NCBI RefSeq assembly: GCF_008704205.1
Contig: NZ_VXLC01000001.1
Coordinates: 1,347,493-1,411,492, forward strand
Direction: 5' to 3'
DNA length: 64,000 bases
Origin: Nocardia colli
GTDB lineage: Bacteria; Actinomycetota; Actinomycetes; Mycobacteriales; Mycobacteriaceae
Every line of letters starts with the position of its first letter. Within the stretch, counting starts at the first letter, position 1. A program made the translations under genes and the position numbers. The notes under the pieces are model-generated. The model made no database searches, had not been told where the DNA came from, and saw nothing but the letters and a program-made list of their open reading frames with translations. Shown here piece after piece: positions 16,480-25,249 of this stretch.

Positions 16480-17706
16480 ATGTTGATCGATGCGTATCAG
16501 CCTGCTCCCGTCTTCGAGCTCCGCTCCGGCGCCACCTGGACGTCGCCGTGGGAGATGTATGCCGCACTGCGCGAACAGGATCCGGTGCACCACGTGGTGC
16601 CGCCGGCCCGCCCCGACCACGATTACTGGGTGCTCACCCGGCACGCCGACGTCTACGCGGCCGCCCGCGACAGCGAGACCTACTCCTCCCGCGACGGCCT
16701 GACCGTGGAATACGGCGAGCTGGAACAGATCGGGCTGACCGACAATCCGCCGCTGGTCATGCAGGATCCGCCGGAGCACACCGACTTTCGCAAGCTCGTC
16801 GCCCGCGGGTTCACCCCCCGGCAGGTCAGCGAGGTGGAACCGGTGGTGCGCCGATTCGTCCGCGACCGCCTCGACCGGATCGCCGCGGACGGCGGCGGCG
16901 ACATCGTCAAGCAGGTGTTCAAGCCGCTGCCTAGCATGGTGGTGGCCTATTACCTCGGCGTACCGGAGGAGGATCGGGCCCGGTTCGACGGCTGGACCGA
17001 CGCGGTGGTCGCGGGGAGCATCGATCGCGCGCAAACCCAGGCGCTGCCCGCGTCGATGGAGATGATGGGCTACTTCGCCGAGCTGATCAAGCGGCGGCGG
17101 ACCGACCCGGGGGAGGACACCGTGTCGCTGCTCGTGCAGGCGGGCATGGCGGCGGACGACGCGGATGTGCGTGGGCTGGTGCAGATTCTGGCCTACACCT
17201 GGACGATGGTCGCGGGCGGCAACGACACCACGACGGGATTGCTCGGTGGCGCCGTGCAACTGCTGCAACAACATCCGGACCAGCGCGCCGAGCTGGCCGC
17301 CGACCCGGACCGAATCCGCACGGCGATAGAGGAATTCGCGAGGCTGACCGCGCCGGTGCAGGGTCTGGCGCGAACCGTGACCCGCCCGGTCGAATTGGAT
17401 GGCAAGACAATCCCCGTGGGGCGCAAGGTATTGCTGATGTTCGGCTCGGCCAACCGCGACGAACGCGCGTTCGGCGCGGACGCGGCGGAGCTCGATATCG
17501 ACCGGAATCCGCAGCGCATCCTCACCTTCGGCCACGGCCCGCACCACTGCCTCGGTGCCGCTGCGGCGCGGATGCAGGCTCGAGTGGCACTGGAGGAACT
17601 GCTCGATCGCTTCCCGAATTTCACCGTGGACATCGATGCGGTCGAGTACGCGCCGGGGCCGTACGTCCGGCGGCCGACCACCGTCCCGTTCCGGTGCGCG
17701 GCATGA
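16480..17706 (+). CDS. Cytochrome P450
   Basis: Heme-thiolate monooxygenase of 408 residues, soluble, depending on separate ferredoxin and reductase partners that are not encoded nearby. Motifs are complete: oxygen-binding I-helix VAGGNDTTTG, ExxR in EEFARL, and the heme-binding loop FGHGPHHCLGAAAARM with the cysteine ligand. The ATG at 16480 is chosen; a TTG at 16462 is possible. The stop overlaps a TetR regulator gene by four bases, so the two form one operon. The KstR-like box upstream points to a role in sterol or lipid oxidation, but the substrate is not visible and I cannot name the CYP family. Confidence 0.94.
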   Translation: MLIDAYQPAPVFELRSGATWTSPWEMYAALREQDPVHHVVPPARPDHDYWVLTRHADVYAAARDSETYSSRDGLTVEYGELEQIGLTDNPPLVMQDPPEHTDFRKLVARGFTPRQVSEVEPVVRRFVRDRLDRIAADGGGDIVKQVFKPLPSMVVAYYLGVPEEDRARFDGWTDAVVAGSIDRAQTQALPASMEMMGYFAELIKRRRTDPGEDTVSLLVQAGMAADDADVRGLVQILAYTWTMVAGGNDTTTGLLGGAVQLLQQHPDQRAELAADPDRIRTAIEEFARLTAPVQGLARTVTRPVELDGKTIPVGRKVLLMFGSANRDERAFGADAAELDIDRNPQRILTFGHGPHHCLGAAAARMQARVALEELLDRFPNFTVDIDAVEYAPGPYVRRPTTVPFRCAA

Positions 17707-18293
17707 CCGGGGACTGGCTGGCGGACGGGCGCGCGGAACTGGCGAGTGAGCGGATCCTGGACGCGGTGCGCGCGTTGTTCATCGACAAGGGCGTCACCGG
17801 CGTCGGAATGGCCGAAGTAGCCGAGGCCGCAGGATGTTCCAGGGCGACGCTGTACCGATACTTCGACAATCGGCAGGCCCTGTACGTCGCCTTCGCCGGC
17901 CGCGAGGCCCGGCTGGTGGTCGAGCGGGTATGGCGCGATCCGGCGGTCACCGCGGCGGCGGACCCCGGCGAGCAACTGCTCGACGGTTTCACCGCGTTGA
18001 TCGCCGAGGTGCGCAAAACTCCGCACCTGGCCGTGTGGTTCGAGCCGGCCAACGCGGGAATCGTTGCCCAGCTGTCGAATTCGTCGGAAGTGGTGGATAC
18101 CCTCGCGACCGGCTTCGTCAGCGGCTTCCGCCCGGACCTGCCCGGCCCCGCCGCCCGCCGGCTCGGGCAATGGTTCGTCCGGGTGATGGTGTCGCTGTTG
18201 ACCTTGCCCGGTGCGGGCGAGGACGAGGAGCGCGCCCTACTGCGCACTTTCGCCCTCCCGTTCCTGCTCGACCGGCGAACGGTCGTCGAATAG
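17703..18293 (+). CDS. TetR-family transcriptional regulator
   Basis: TetR-type repressor of 196 residues with a typical N-terminal helix-turn-helix: ASERILDAVRALFIDKGVTG followed by AEVAEAAGCSRATLYRYFDN. The C-terminal ligand-binding half is divergent. The ATG at 17703 overlaps the P450 stop (ATGA), so it is co-translated; this arrangement suggests it controls its own P450 operon, with the ligand possibly a P450 substrate or product. A second possible target is the flavin monooxygenase gene beyond the shared terminator, whose promoter carries TetR-like palindromes. A GTG nine bases upstream is in frame but adds only three residues. Confidence 0.9.
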   Translation: MTGDWLADGRAELASERILDAVRALFIDKGVTGVGMAEVAEAAGCSRATLYRYFDNRQALYVAFAGREARLVVERVWRDPAVTAAADPGEQLLDGFTALIAEVRKTPHLAVWFEPANAGIVAQLSNSSEVVDTLATGFVSGFRPDLPGPAARRLGQWFVRVMVSLLTLPGAGEDEERALLRTFALPFLLDRRTVVE

Positions 18294-18303
18294 TCCTGCA
18301 CGA

Positions 18304-18340
18304 CAACGACCGGAGCCGTACTGGACGGCTCCGGTCGTTG
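18304..18340. terminator. Bidirectional terminator between tetR and flavin monooxygenase genes
   Basis: Perfect 16-bp stem (CAACGACCGGAGCCGT and complement) with loop ACTGG, between convergent stops at 18293 and 18350. Confidence 0.8.
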
Positions 18341-18349
18341 CGGTTCGGA

Positions 18350-19582
18350 TTACTGGCTGACGGTCTGCGCGGAGTAGTCGGGCAGGTCGTAGGACTCGGT
18401 CTTGGTGAGCATCTTCATCATCAGCGGCTTCATCGCCTTCGAGGTCATCAGCTTGCTGACGGTGTGCCCCGCGCGGATGCCGAAGCTGGACTTGGGGGTC
18501 ATCGCCTTCAGCCCACCCGGCGGGAGCTCCTGCGCCTTCGCGATGAACGGCCGGAGCACCGCTTCGTAGCGGGCGAGCGCCTGCTCGGGATCGCCTGCTT
18601 GCGTGACGATCTCACCGGCGAGCACGTACGCGCCGATCAGCGCCATCGCGGTGCCGTTGCCGGTGAGCGGTGAACCGCAGTAACCGGCGTCGCCGAGCAG
18701 CACGACCCGGCCCTTCGACCAGGTCGGCATGTCGATGCGGGCCAGCTCGTCGAAGTAGAAGTCGCTCGCCCCGCCCAGCGCGTCGGTGATGGTGGTCGCT
18801 TCCCAGCCGCCGCCGGCCAGCCGCTGCCGGATCAGCTCCTGCTGAGCCGGAACATCCCGGCGCAGTGCGGGATCCGCGTCGGTGCGGATGGTGATCAGGG
18901 CCTTCGAGGTGGCCGGGTCGGCGTCGGGGCGCAGCCCGATATTGGTCGCGCCGACCATCGAGTGCATGGTGAACCAGTTGTTCTCCACGCTGTCCGGGGA
19001 CGGCAGGGTGAAGAAGGACATGTAGCCGCCGAGGTAGGTGGAGAACTGCTCCTCCGGGCCGAACACCATCCGGCGGGTGCCGGAATGCAGTCCGTCGGCG
19101 CCGATCACCAGATCGAAGCGCTGCTGCGCGCCGGAGGCGAAGGTGACGTCGACCCCGCTCGCGTCCTGGGCGAGCTCGACGATCCACTCGCCGTAGCGGT
19201 AGTCCACGCCGCCCGCCTCGGCCAGCGCGTCGAGCAGCACCTGGTTGAAATCGCCTCGGGTGAGCTCGATTTCGGCCACGCCACCCTTGCCTTCGAACAG
19301 CTCGGTCGGCATCCGCACGATGTCGCGGCCCGTGGCGTCGACGAACTTCATGCCGCGCTCGTCGAGCTGGTACTTGCGGATGCCCGGCATCAGGTTCATC
19401 CGCTCGGCGACCTCGACGCTCGGCCCGCGCAGGTCGACGGCCTGCCCGCCCGGCCGCGGCGCGTCGGCCCGCTCCACCACGGTGGCGCGGATGCCTGCGC
19501 GAAGCAGTTGCAGCGCGACCGCGTTGCCGCCGATGCCGCCACCGGCGATGAGGATGCGGGGCTGGGTGGAGTTCGTGCTCAT
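18350..19582 (-). CDS. FAD-dependent monooxygenase (PHBH/TetX-like)
   Basis: Flavoprotein monooxygenase of 410 residues of the aromatic hydroxylase group. It has the FAD-binding beta-alpha-beta start ILIAGGGIGGNAVALQLLRA, the second FAD motif with Asp-Gly near VIGADGLHSGTRRMVFG, and the ribityl-binding GRVVLLGDAGYCGSPLTGNG. The overall pattern (RPGGQAVDLRG, GYMSFFTLPSP) matches a group often annotated as FAD-dependent oxidoreductase that includes tetracycline-inactivating TetX enzymes; whether it acts on a drug is unknown. The ATG at 19582 follows AAGGGACC. Its promoter region carries a perfect 14-bp palindrome and a second imperfect one, so a repressor, probably TetR-type, should control it. 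Confidence 0.88.
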   Translation of the reverse strand: MSTNSTQPRILIAGGGIGGNAVALQLLRAGIRATVVERADAPRPGGQAVDLRGPSVEVAERMNLMPGIRKYQLDERGMKFVDATGRDIVRMPTELFEGKGGVAEIELTRGDFNQVLLDALAEAGGVDYRYGEWIVELAQDASGVDVTFASGAQQRFDLVIGADGLHSGTRRMVFGPEEQFSTYLGGYMSFFTLPSPDSVENNWFTMHSMVGATNIGLRPDADPATSKALITIRTDADPALRRDVPAQQELIRQRLAGGGWEATTITDALGGASDFYFDELARIDMPTWSKGRVVLLGDAGYCGSPLTGNGTAMALIGAYVLAGEIVTQAGDPEQALARYEAVLRPFIAKAQELPPGGLKAMTPKSSFGIRAGHTVSKLMTSKAMKPLMMKMLTKTESYDLPDYSAQTVSQ

Positions 19583-19613
19583 GATCTGGTCCCTTGCTTG
19601 GTGCTGAATGTCT

Positions 19614-19667
19614 TAGACATATGTCTACAGCACGCTTGCACGGATGTCTAGTACAAATGTGTAAGAC
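19614..19667. promoter_or_regulatory. Operator pair upstream of flavin monooxygenase
   Basis: TAGACATATGTCTA (19614-19627) is a perfect 14-bp palindrome 32 bases before the start codon. A weaker inverted repeat with GTCT/AGAC ends lies at 19646-19667. Both share the AGAC half-site, and the stretch is AT-rich relative to its surroundings. Spacing fits a TetR-type repressor overlapping the promoter (inference). Confidence 0.6.
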
Positions 19668-19758
19668 GAATGTTCTGGCAAAGAATTGCCTGCTCATCGC
19701 GGTATGCCGAGGGCGGCAGGGCAAATGGCGGTTCATGTAGAGCCCACACACAGAACGC

Positions 19759-19782
19759 GGCCCGCCGGTTGATCGGCGGGCC
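19759..19782 (-). terminator. Terminator of the urea carboxylase operon
   Basis: Perfect 9-bp stem GGCCCGCCG and complement with six-base loop GTTGAT, 25 bases downstream of the allophanate hydrolase stop. Confidence 0.65.
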
Positions 19783-19806
19783 ACGGGGCTCGGTGCGCAG
19801 GCGGTG

Positions 19807-21567
19807 CTACCGCGACAGGTAGGACTTCCAGCCGCCGTAAGCGGTGATGTCGGTGGCGGTGATGGCGGCGTCGTAGGTGCAGGCGAAGCCGATAACCGAA
19901 CGGCCGTCGGACAATTCGACGCTGGTGAGGGCCATGGGAGCGGGCAGGGCGGCGAGGAAGCTGCCGAGTCCCGCTTCGGAGACGCGGAAGAGTTCGCCGA
20001 GGATGGGCGCGCCGAGGCCGTCCCCGTGACGGACGAGTCCGGGCTTCGGCGGTGTGGTGTCCAGGGCGGTGAGACGGTAGGCGTCGGTGGTGCGGACGTC
20101 TCCGGCGAAGCGGGCGCCGATCTGTTCCAGCTGCCAATGCAGTGGTTGGCCGCGCAGGTGCGCGCCGAAGACGGCCAAGTCGACGCCGCGTTCGACCAGC
20201 AACGGCGCGGGATCGCTGCCGACCATGCGGGCAGCCAGATCGATAGCGACCTGATCGGTGAAGGCAGGGGTCACCAGCATCACGCCGAACGGCGCACCCG
20301 CGGTGGTGAGTTCGCCGGGGATCGCGATCGATGCCAGGTCGAGCAGGTTGCAGAAGTTGGTAAAGGTGCCCAGGCGTCGATTGATGCCGATCGGATCCGC
20401 TTGCACCGCGGCGATACTCGGGTGTTCGGTGGTGGTGGGCAGCAGCAGGGCGTCGAAACCGCCGAGCAGTTCGGCGGCGGACGCGCGGGCGCGGGCCAGC
20501 GTGTCGAGATCCGCCACGAACGCGGGACCGGTTGTCGCACCGGCGGATTCGATGATCGCGGCGACCGTGGGATCGGCTCCGGCGGGCTCGGTTTCCAGGA
20601 AGGCGCCGACCGCGGCGTAGCGTTCGGCGACGATCGCGCCGTCGTACAGCAGCAGCGCGGCGTCGAGCAGGCCGGAGATGTCGACCTCCTCGATCTTCGC
20701 GCCGGAATCCGCGACGACGGCGGCGGTCCGCGCGAACGCCTCCCGATACGGCTCGCTCAGCGCGACCAGGTCGGCCGCCCGTGGGATCGCGATCCGCGCG
20801 GCCAGGGGCGCGGCCAGCCGGACGTCGGCCGGCCAGGTGCGACTGCGCGGATCGCGCGGCTCCGGCCCGGACATCACCGCGGCGGCCGCCACCGCGTCGG
20901 CGAGCTCGGTGGCGAAGACGGTGACCGCGTCGTAGTCCACGCAGGCGGGCACGACACCGTGCGCCGGGATGATGCCCAAAGTGGCCTTGATGCCGGCGAT
21001 TCCGTGCAGCGCCGCGGGTACCCGTCCGGAACCCGCTGTGTCCGTGCCGATTCCGATATCGGCGAGGCCGAGCGCCACCGCCGCCGCGGAGCCCGAACTG
21101 GAACCGCCGGAAATCAGCTCGGGATCGAACGCATTTCGCACCGCCCCGTAAGGGCTGCGCGTCCCGACCAGTCCCGTGGCGAACTGGTCGAGGTTCGTCT
21201 TGCCGAGCACGATCGCGCCCGCCGCGACCAGCCGCTCGATCGCGGACGCGGTCACCTCCGCGGTATAGGCGAATTCAGGGCAGCCCGCGGTCGTCGGCAG
21301 CCCGGCGACGTCGATGTTGTCCTTGACCGCCACCAGTACACCGGCCAGCGGCAGTGTGGCGCCGTCGGCGAGACGCTGTTCGACGGCCGCGGCGTCGGCG
21401 GCGACCTCGCTCTCCGGGCGCAGGGTGATCCACACCTCGGGCCGATCCACCTCGGCGATCCGCCGATACGCGGCGGCCACTCGTTCGGTGGGTGAGGTGC
21501 TGTTGCCGAAGGGGACGGCAGCCGGCGGAGCCGGCGGGGTGGGTGGGGAGAGCTCGCCGGCGGTCAT
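19807..21567 (-). CDS. atzF: Allophanate hydrolase
   Basis: Splits allophanate into two ammonia and two carbon dioxide, the second half of the ATP-dependent urea amidolyase route. The 586-residue protein begins with an amidase-signature domain carrying the Ser-cisSer-Lys triad: Lys82 in AVKDNIDVAGLPTT and the serines in ISGGSSSGSAAAV and GTDTAGSGRVPAAL. The C-terminal 130 residues form the small extra domain typical of AtzF/DUR1,2 allophanate hydrolases (FGAHLRGQPLHWQLEQIGAR). Its ATG directly abuts the urea carboxylase stop (TGAATG), so the two are translationally coupled. No nickel urease is in the window. Confidence 0.94.
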   Translation of the reverse strand: MTAGELSPPTPPAPPAAVPFGNSTSPTERVAAAYRRIAEVDRPEVWITLRPESEVAADAAAVEQRLADGATLPLAGVLVAVKDNIDVAGLPTTAGCPEFAYTAEVTASAIERLVAAGAIVLGKTNLDQFATGLVGTRSPYGAVRNAFDPELISGGSSSGSAAAVALGLADIGIGTDTAGSGRVPAALHGIAGIKATLGIIPAHGVVPACVDYDAVTVFATELADAVAAAAVMSGPEPRDPRSRTWPADVRLAAPLAARIAIPRAADLVALSEPYREAFARTAAVVADSGAKIEEVDISGLLDAALLLYDGAIVAERYAAVGAFLETEPAGADPTVAAIIESAGATTGPAFVADLDTLARARASAAELLGGFDALLLPTTTEHPSIAAVQADPIGINRRLGTFTNFCNLLDLASIAIPGELTTAGAPFGVMLVTPAFTDQVAIDLAARMVGSDPAPLLVERGVDLAVFGAHLRGQPLHWQLEQIGARFAGDVRTTDAYRLTALDTTPPKPGLVRHGDGLGAPILGELFRVSEAGLGSFLAALPAPMALTSVELSDGRSVIGFACTYDAAITATDITAYGGWKSYLSR

Positions 21568-24500
21568 TCAGTCGACTCCGATCACTGCTAGTGGGGTTCC
21601 CGGTTCTACCTTGGCGCCCGGCGTGGCCAGGACCTTCAACACCGTGCCTGCGCCCGGGCTGTGCACCGGCAGTTCCAGTTTCATCGCTTCCAGCACCGCG
21701 ATCGGTGCTCCTGCCGTAAGACGTTGTCCCGCTTCGACTTCGACGCGCCATACATTGCCGATCATCGGCGCCGTCACGACCGTCGCGCCGGGCGGCAGGT
21801 CCGCCAGCGGATCGTCGGCCGGATCGGCGACCGGCGCGGTCGCGGTCGGGCGGTCGAACTCGCCCGCCGCGCGCCAGGCCGCCTTCTCCGCCTCGAACGC
21901 CGCCGTCTGCTTGGCCGTGAACTCGGCGATCGACTCGGCTTCCGCGCGGAGCAGCGCCAGGTGGTCGGCCAGTGCGAAGGTGCCGTCGCTGACCTCCGCG
22001 TCGAACCGGCCCGCCGCGGCCGCCTCGCGATGGTCGAGGAGTTGTTCGGCGCTCACCGGTTCCCAGACGATGCGGTCGAAGAACCGGAACAGCCAGGGCG
22101 TGCCCGGTTCGAACGGCGCGGACTGCCGGTAACTGGACCAGATCGGCACGGTACGGCCGATCAGCTGGTATCCGCCGGGCGAGGCCATGCCGTACACGCA
22201 CAGGTACTTGCCGCCGATGCCGACCGCGTCCGACGGTGTCCAGGTGCGGGCCGGGTTGTACTTGGTGGTCACCAGGCGATGCCGCGGATCGAGCGGAACC
22301 GCCAGCGGTGCACCGAGATACACGTCGCCCAGGCCGAGCACCAGGTATTCCGCGTCGAACACGGTGGCGCGCACGTCGTCGACGCTGTCGAGTCCGTTGA
22401 TGCGGCGGATGAACTCGGTGTTCGACGGCAGCCACGGGGCGGTGTCGCGCACACCGCTGCGGTAGCGGTCGATCGCCTCGGCGATGGACGGATCGTCGAA
22501 CGAGAGCGGCAGCCGGATGGTGCGGCTCGGCACGACCAGGTCGGTGGTCGCGGGGAGCGCGAGTTCGATCTCGTGCAGCGTGCCGAGCAGCCGATACTGC
22601 GGCAGCACTTCGGGATCGAAGTGGATGTGCAGTGCGCGCACGCCCGGGGTGACGTCGAGGATGCCGGGCAGGCCGGTGCCCGCCAGCGCCTCGGCGAGCG
22701 CGTGGACGCGCATGCGCAGGCCGAGATCCAGCACCATGTCGCCGTATTCGACCAGGATGTTGTCGTCACCACCGCGCAGATAGGCGACCCGCGGGCGATC
22801 GCCGTCGCCGTCGACGGCGCCGAGAATTCCGTGATCACGCAGTGCGGCACGTGGATTCGGGACGATGTCGTGCGCGCGGGTGGAGTTCGACTCGCGCAGC
22901 AGGACGGCCTCGTCGTCGGTGACGGGCACGAATCGGAGGGTGTCGCCGGGACGCAGCTGACCGAGTTTCCAGCGGTGGGCCGAGACCACGGTCAGCGGGC
23001 AGGCGAAGCCGCCGAGGCTGGGGCCGTCGGGGCCGAGCAGGATCGGGGTGTCGCCGGAAACGTTCAATGTGCCGACGCTGTACGGGTTGTCGTGCAGGTT
23101 GGACGGATGCAGCCCGGCGTCGCCGCCGTCGGTGCGAGACCAGGTCGGTTTGGGTCCCTCGAGCCGGATGCCGGTGCGGTTGGCGTGGCTGCCGACTTGC
23201 CAAGGGTGGGTATAGAACTGGGTCATGTCGTCGTCGGTGAAGTAGGCGGGGGAGGTCTGCGGTCCCTCGCCGACGGCGAGCTGCCAGTCGTGGGTGAAGT
23301 CGGGGCGCTCGTGCTCCGGCACCTCGGCGGGGGTGCCAAGGGTGTGCTCGGCGGTCGGTGCGATGCCCAGAACATCGCCCGCCACAACGGCTTTGCCGGT
23401 GACGCCGCCGAAACCGCCGAGGGTGAAGGTGGCGGCGCTGCCGTGGTAGAGCGGGGCGTCGATGCCGCCGCGCACCGCCAGGTAGGTGCGCAGGCCGGCG
23501 TCGGTCGGTGCGCCGACGTCGAGCATCGCACCGGCCGGCACCGTGATCGGCTGCCACATCGGCGCGGGTTGTCCGTCGACCGTGACCGGGGTGGGTGCGC
23601 CGGTCACGCACACCACCGCGGTGTCGGAGAAGCGCAGTTGCGGGCCGTGCAGCGTGCACTCCAGCGCGGGCACGCCGACCGGATTGCCGACGGCGGTATT
23701 GGCGAGGGTGAACGACAGATCGTCCATCGGGCCGGACGGTGGAATGCCGACCTGCCAGAGGCCGATTCGGCCCGGGTGGTCCTGCACCGTCGTCATGGTG
23801 CCGCCGCGCAGTACGTCGAGGCGGCGGCCGACCGGGCGGATCTCGGCCAGCGTCGTCGTGACGTGCTCCGCGCGCAATACCCGCGAATCGCTTGTCGCCT
23901 GGCGCAATTGAGGCAGGTTGGTCTGCACGCCGTAGATGTGGGAGTCCGCGAGGGCGCCGGTGAGGCGGGTGAAGGCGTGGTCACGGCTGTCGCCGGTGGC
24001 GATCACCTTGGCCAGCAACGGGTCGTAGTACGGGCTGACCTGGGTGCCGGTGCCCACCCAGGTGTCGACGCGGAGGCCTTGCGGCGCCGCGCTCGCGGTG
24101 GTGGCGCCGGTGTAGGTCTCGACCGGGAAGGCCGCGGCGGTGATCAATCCGGCGCTGGGCCGGTAGTCGTGGCCCGGATCCTCCGCGTACACCCGGGCCT
24201 CCACGGCCCAGCCGGTGATCGGCGGACCGCTCTCCGGCTGTTCGTCCACCATCGAGGCGTCGCCGCCGGCCAGGCGCAGCATCCAGGCGACCAGGTCGAC
24301 GCCGGTCACCGCCTCGGTCACCGGATGTTCCACTTGCAGCCGGGTATTCATCTCCAGGAACGAGGCGGTGCCGTGTTCGGTGTCGTAGACGAACTCCACC
24401 GTTCCGGCCGAGCGGTAGCCGACCGATCGGGCGAGTTCTCGTGATGCCGAGAGCAATTGGTCGGTCAGTTCGGCGCTGAGGCCGGGTGCCGGCGCCTCTT

Positions 24501-25224
24501 CGAGGACCTTCTGATTGCGTCGTTGCAACGAGCAATCCCGGGTGCCGAGGCTGACCACGCGGCCGTTGCCGTCGCCGAACAGCTGGACCTCGATGTGCCT
24601 CGCCCGCGCGACGAAACGTTCCAGGAAGACACCGGTCGAGGCGAAGTTCGTCGCCGCCAGGCGCTGAACGCGCTGGTAGGCGGCGCGCAGTTCGTCCGCG
24701 GCGAAACAGGCCTGCATGCCGATGCCGCCACCGCCGCCGACCGCCTTGAGCATCACCGGGTAGCCGATCCGGGCGGCTTCGGCGACCGCGTGCTCGGCCG
24801 AGTCGAGCAGGCCGCTGCCGGGGATCAGCGGAACGCCGACGGCCCGCGCAGCCTCGCGCGCGGTGTGTTTGTCACCGAAGACGCGCAGCTGCTCCGGTGT
24901 GGGGCCGACGAACCGCAGGCCGGCCTCGGCCACCTTCGTGGCGAAATCCGCGTTCTCCGAAAGGAATCCGTAACCGGGATGAATGGCGCCGGCGCCGGTG
25001 GCCAGCGCCGCCTCGATCACCAGGTCCGAGCGCAGGTAGGACTCGGCGGCCGGGCCGGGGCCGAGACGTACTGCGACATCGGCGATTTCGACATGCGCCG
25101 CGCCGGTGTCGGCATCGGAGTAGACGGCGACCGTCTTGAGCCCCAGGGCCTTCGCGGATCGCATGATCCGGCAGGCGATCTCACCGCGATTGGCGACCAG
25201 CACCGTATCGAATTCCAGCCTCAC
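21568..25224 (-). CDS. uca: Urea carboxylase (biotin-dependent)
   Basis: Carboxylates urea to allophanate using ATP and bicarbonate. The 1218-residue protein has all parts in order: biotin carboxylase with VLVANRGEIACRIMRSAK at the N-terminus, the ATP-grasp glycine loop MLKAVGGGGGIGMQ and EMNTRLQVEHPVTE; the KipA/KipI-like carboxyltransferase from about residue 480 to 1050; and the biotinyl domain with VLEAMKLELPV, biotin Lys about 1182. The GTG at 25224 has GGGAG six bases upstream; longer starts lack support. It sits between a GntR regulator and atzF. Homologues next to guanidine genes carboxylate guanidine instead; no ykkC riboswitch or carboxyguanidine deiminase gene is seen here, so urea is favoured. 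Confidence 0.95.
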   Translation of the reverse strand: MRLEFDTVLVANRGEIACRIMRSAKALGLKTVAVYSDADTGAAHVEIADVAVRLGPGPAAESYLRSDLVIEAALATGAGAIHPGYGFLSENADFATKVAEAGLRFVGPTPEQLRVFGDKHTAREAARAVGVPLIPGSGLLDSAEHAVAEAARIGYPVMLKAVGGGGGIGMQACFAADELRAAYQRVQRLAATNFASTGVFLERFVARARHIEVQLFGDGNGRVVSLGTRDCSLQRRNQKVLEEAPAPGLSAELTDQLLSASRELARSVGYRSAGTVEFVYDTEHGTASFLEMNTRLQVEHPVTEAVTGVDLVAWMLRLAGGDASMVDEQPESGPPITGWAVEARVYAEDPGHDYRPSAGLITAAAFPVETYTGATTASAAPQGLRVDTWVGTGTQVSPYYDPLLAKVIATGDSRDHAFTRLTGALADSHIYGVQTNLPQLRQATSDSRVLRAEHVTTTLAEIRPVGRRLDVLRGGTMTTVQDHPGRIGLWQVGIPPSGPMDDLSFTLANTAVGNPVGVPALECTLHGPQLRFSDTAVVCVTGAPTPVTVDGQPAPMWQPITVPAGAMLDVGAPTDAGLRTYLAVRGGIDAPLYHGSAATFTLGGFGGVTGKAVVAGDVLGIAPTAEHTLGTPAEVPEHERPDFTHDWQLAVGEGPQTSPAYFTDDDMTQFYTHPWQVGSHANRTGIRLEGPKPTWSRTDGGDAGLHPSNLHDNPYSVGTLNVSGDTPILLGPDGPSLGGFACPLTVVSAHRWKLGQLRPGDTLRFVPVTDDEAVLLRESNSTRAHDIVPNPRAALRDHGILGAVDGDGDRPRVAYLRGGDDNILVEYGDMVLDLGLRMRVHALAEALAGTGLPGILDVTPGVRALHIHFDPEVLPQYRLLGTLHEIELALPATTDLVVPSRTIRLPLSFDDPSIAEAIDRYRSGVRDTAPWLPSNTEFIRRINGLDSVDDVRATVFDAEYLVLGLGDVYLGAPLAVPLDPRHRLVTTKYNPARTWTPSDAVGIGGKYLCVYGMASPGGYQLIGRTVPIWSSYRQSAPFEPGTPWLFRFFDRIVWEPVSAEQLLDHREAAAAGRFDAEVSDGTFALADHLALLRAEAESIAEFTAKQTAAFEAEKAAWRAAGEFDRPTATAPVADPADDPLADLPPGATVVTAPMIGNVWRVEVEAGQRLTAGAPIAVLEAMKLELPVHSPGAGTVLKVLATPGAKVEPGTPLAVIGVD

Positions 25225-25249
25225 GTGCTTCTCCCTATTCAGTTGAGGG

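Noticed and set aside
16125..16934. 269-codon plus-strand frame over the hairpin region and the P450 start
   Set aside because: Arg/Gly/Ser-rich shadow frame; the 3' half is the P450 gene in another frame.
25225..25249. Guanidine (ykkC) riboswitch ahead of the urea carboxylase
   Set aside because: Only 25 bases separate gntR from uca, and I see no ykkC consensus upstream of gntR.
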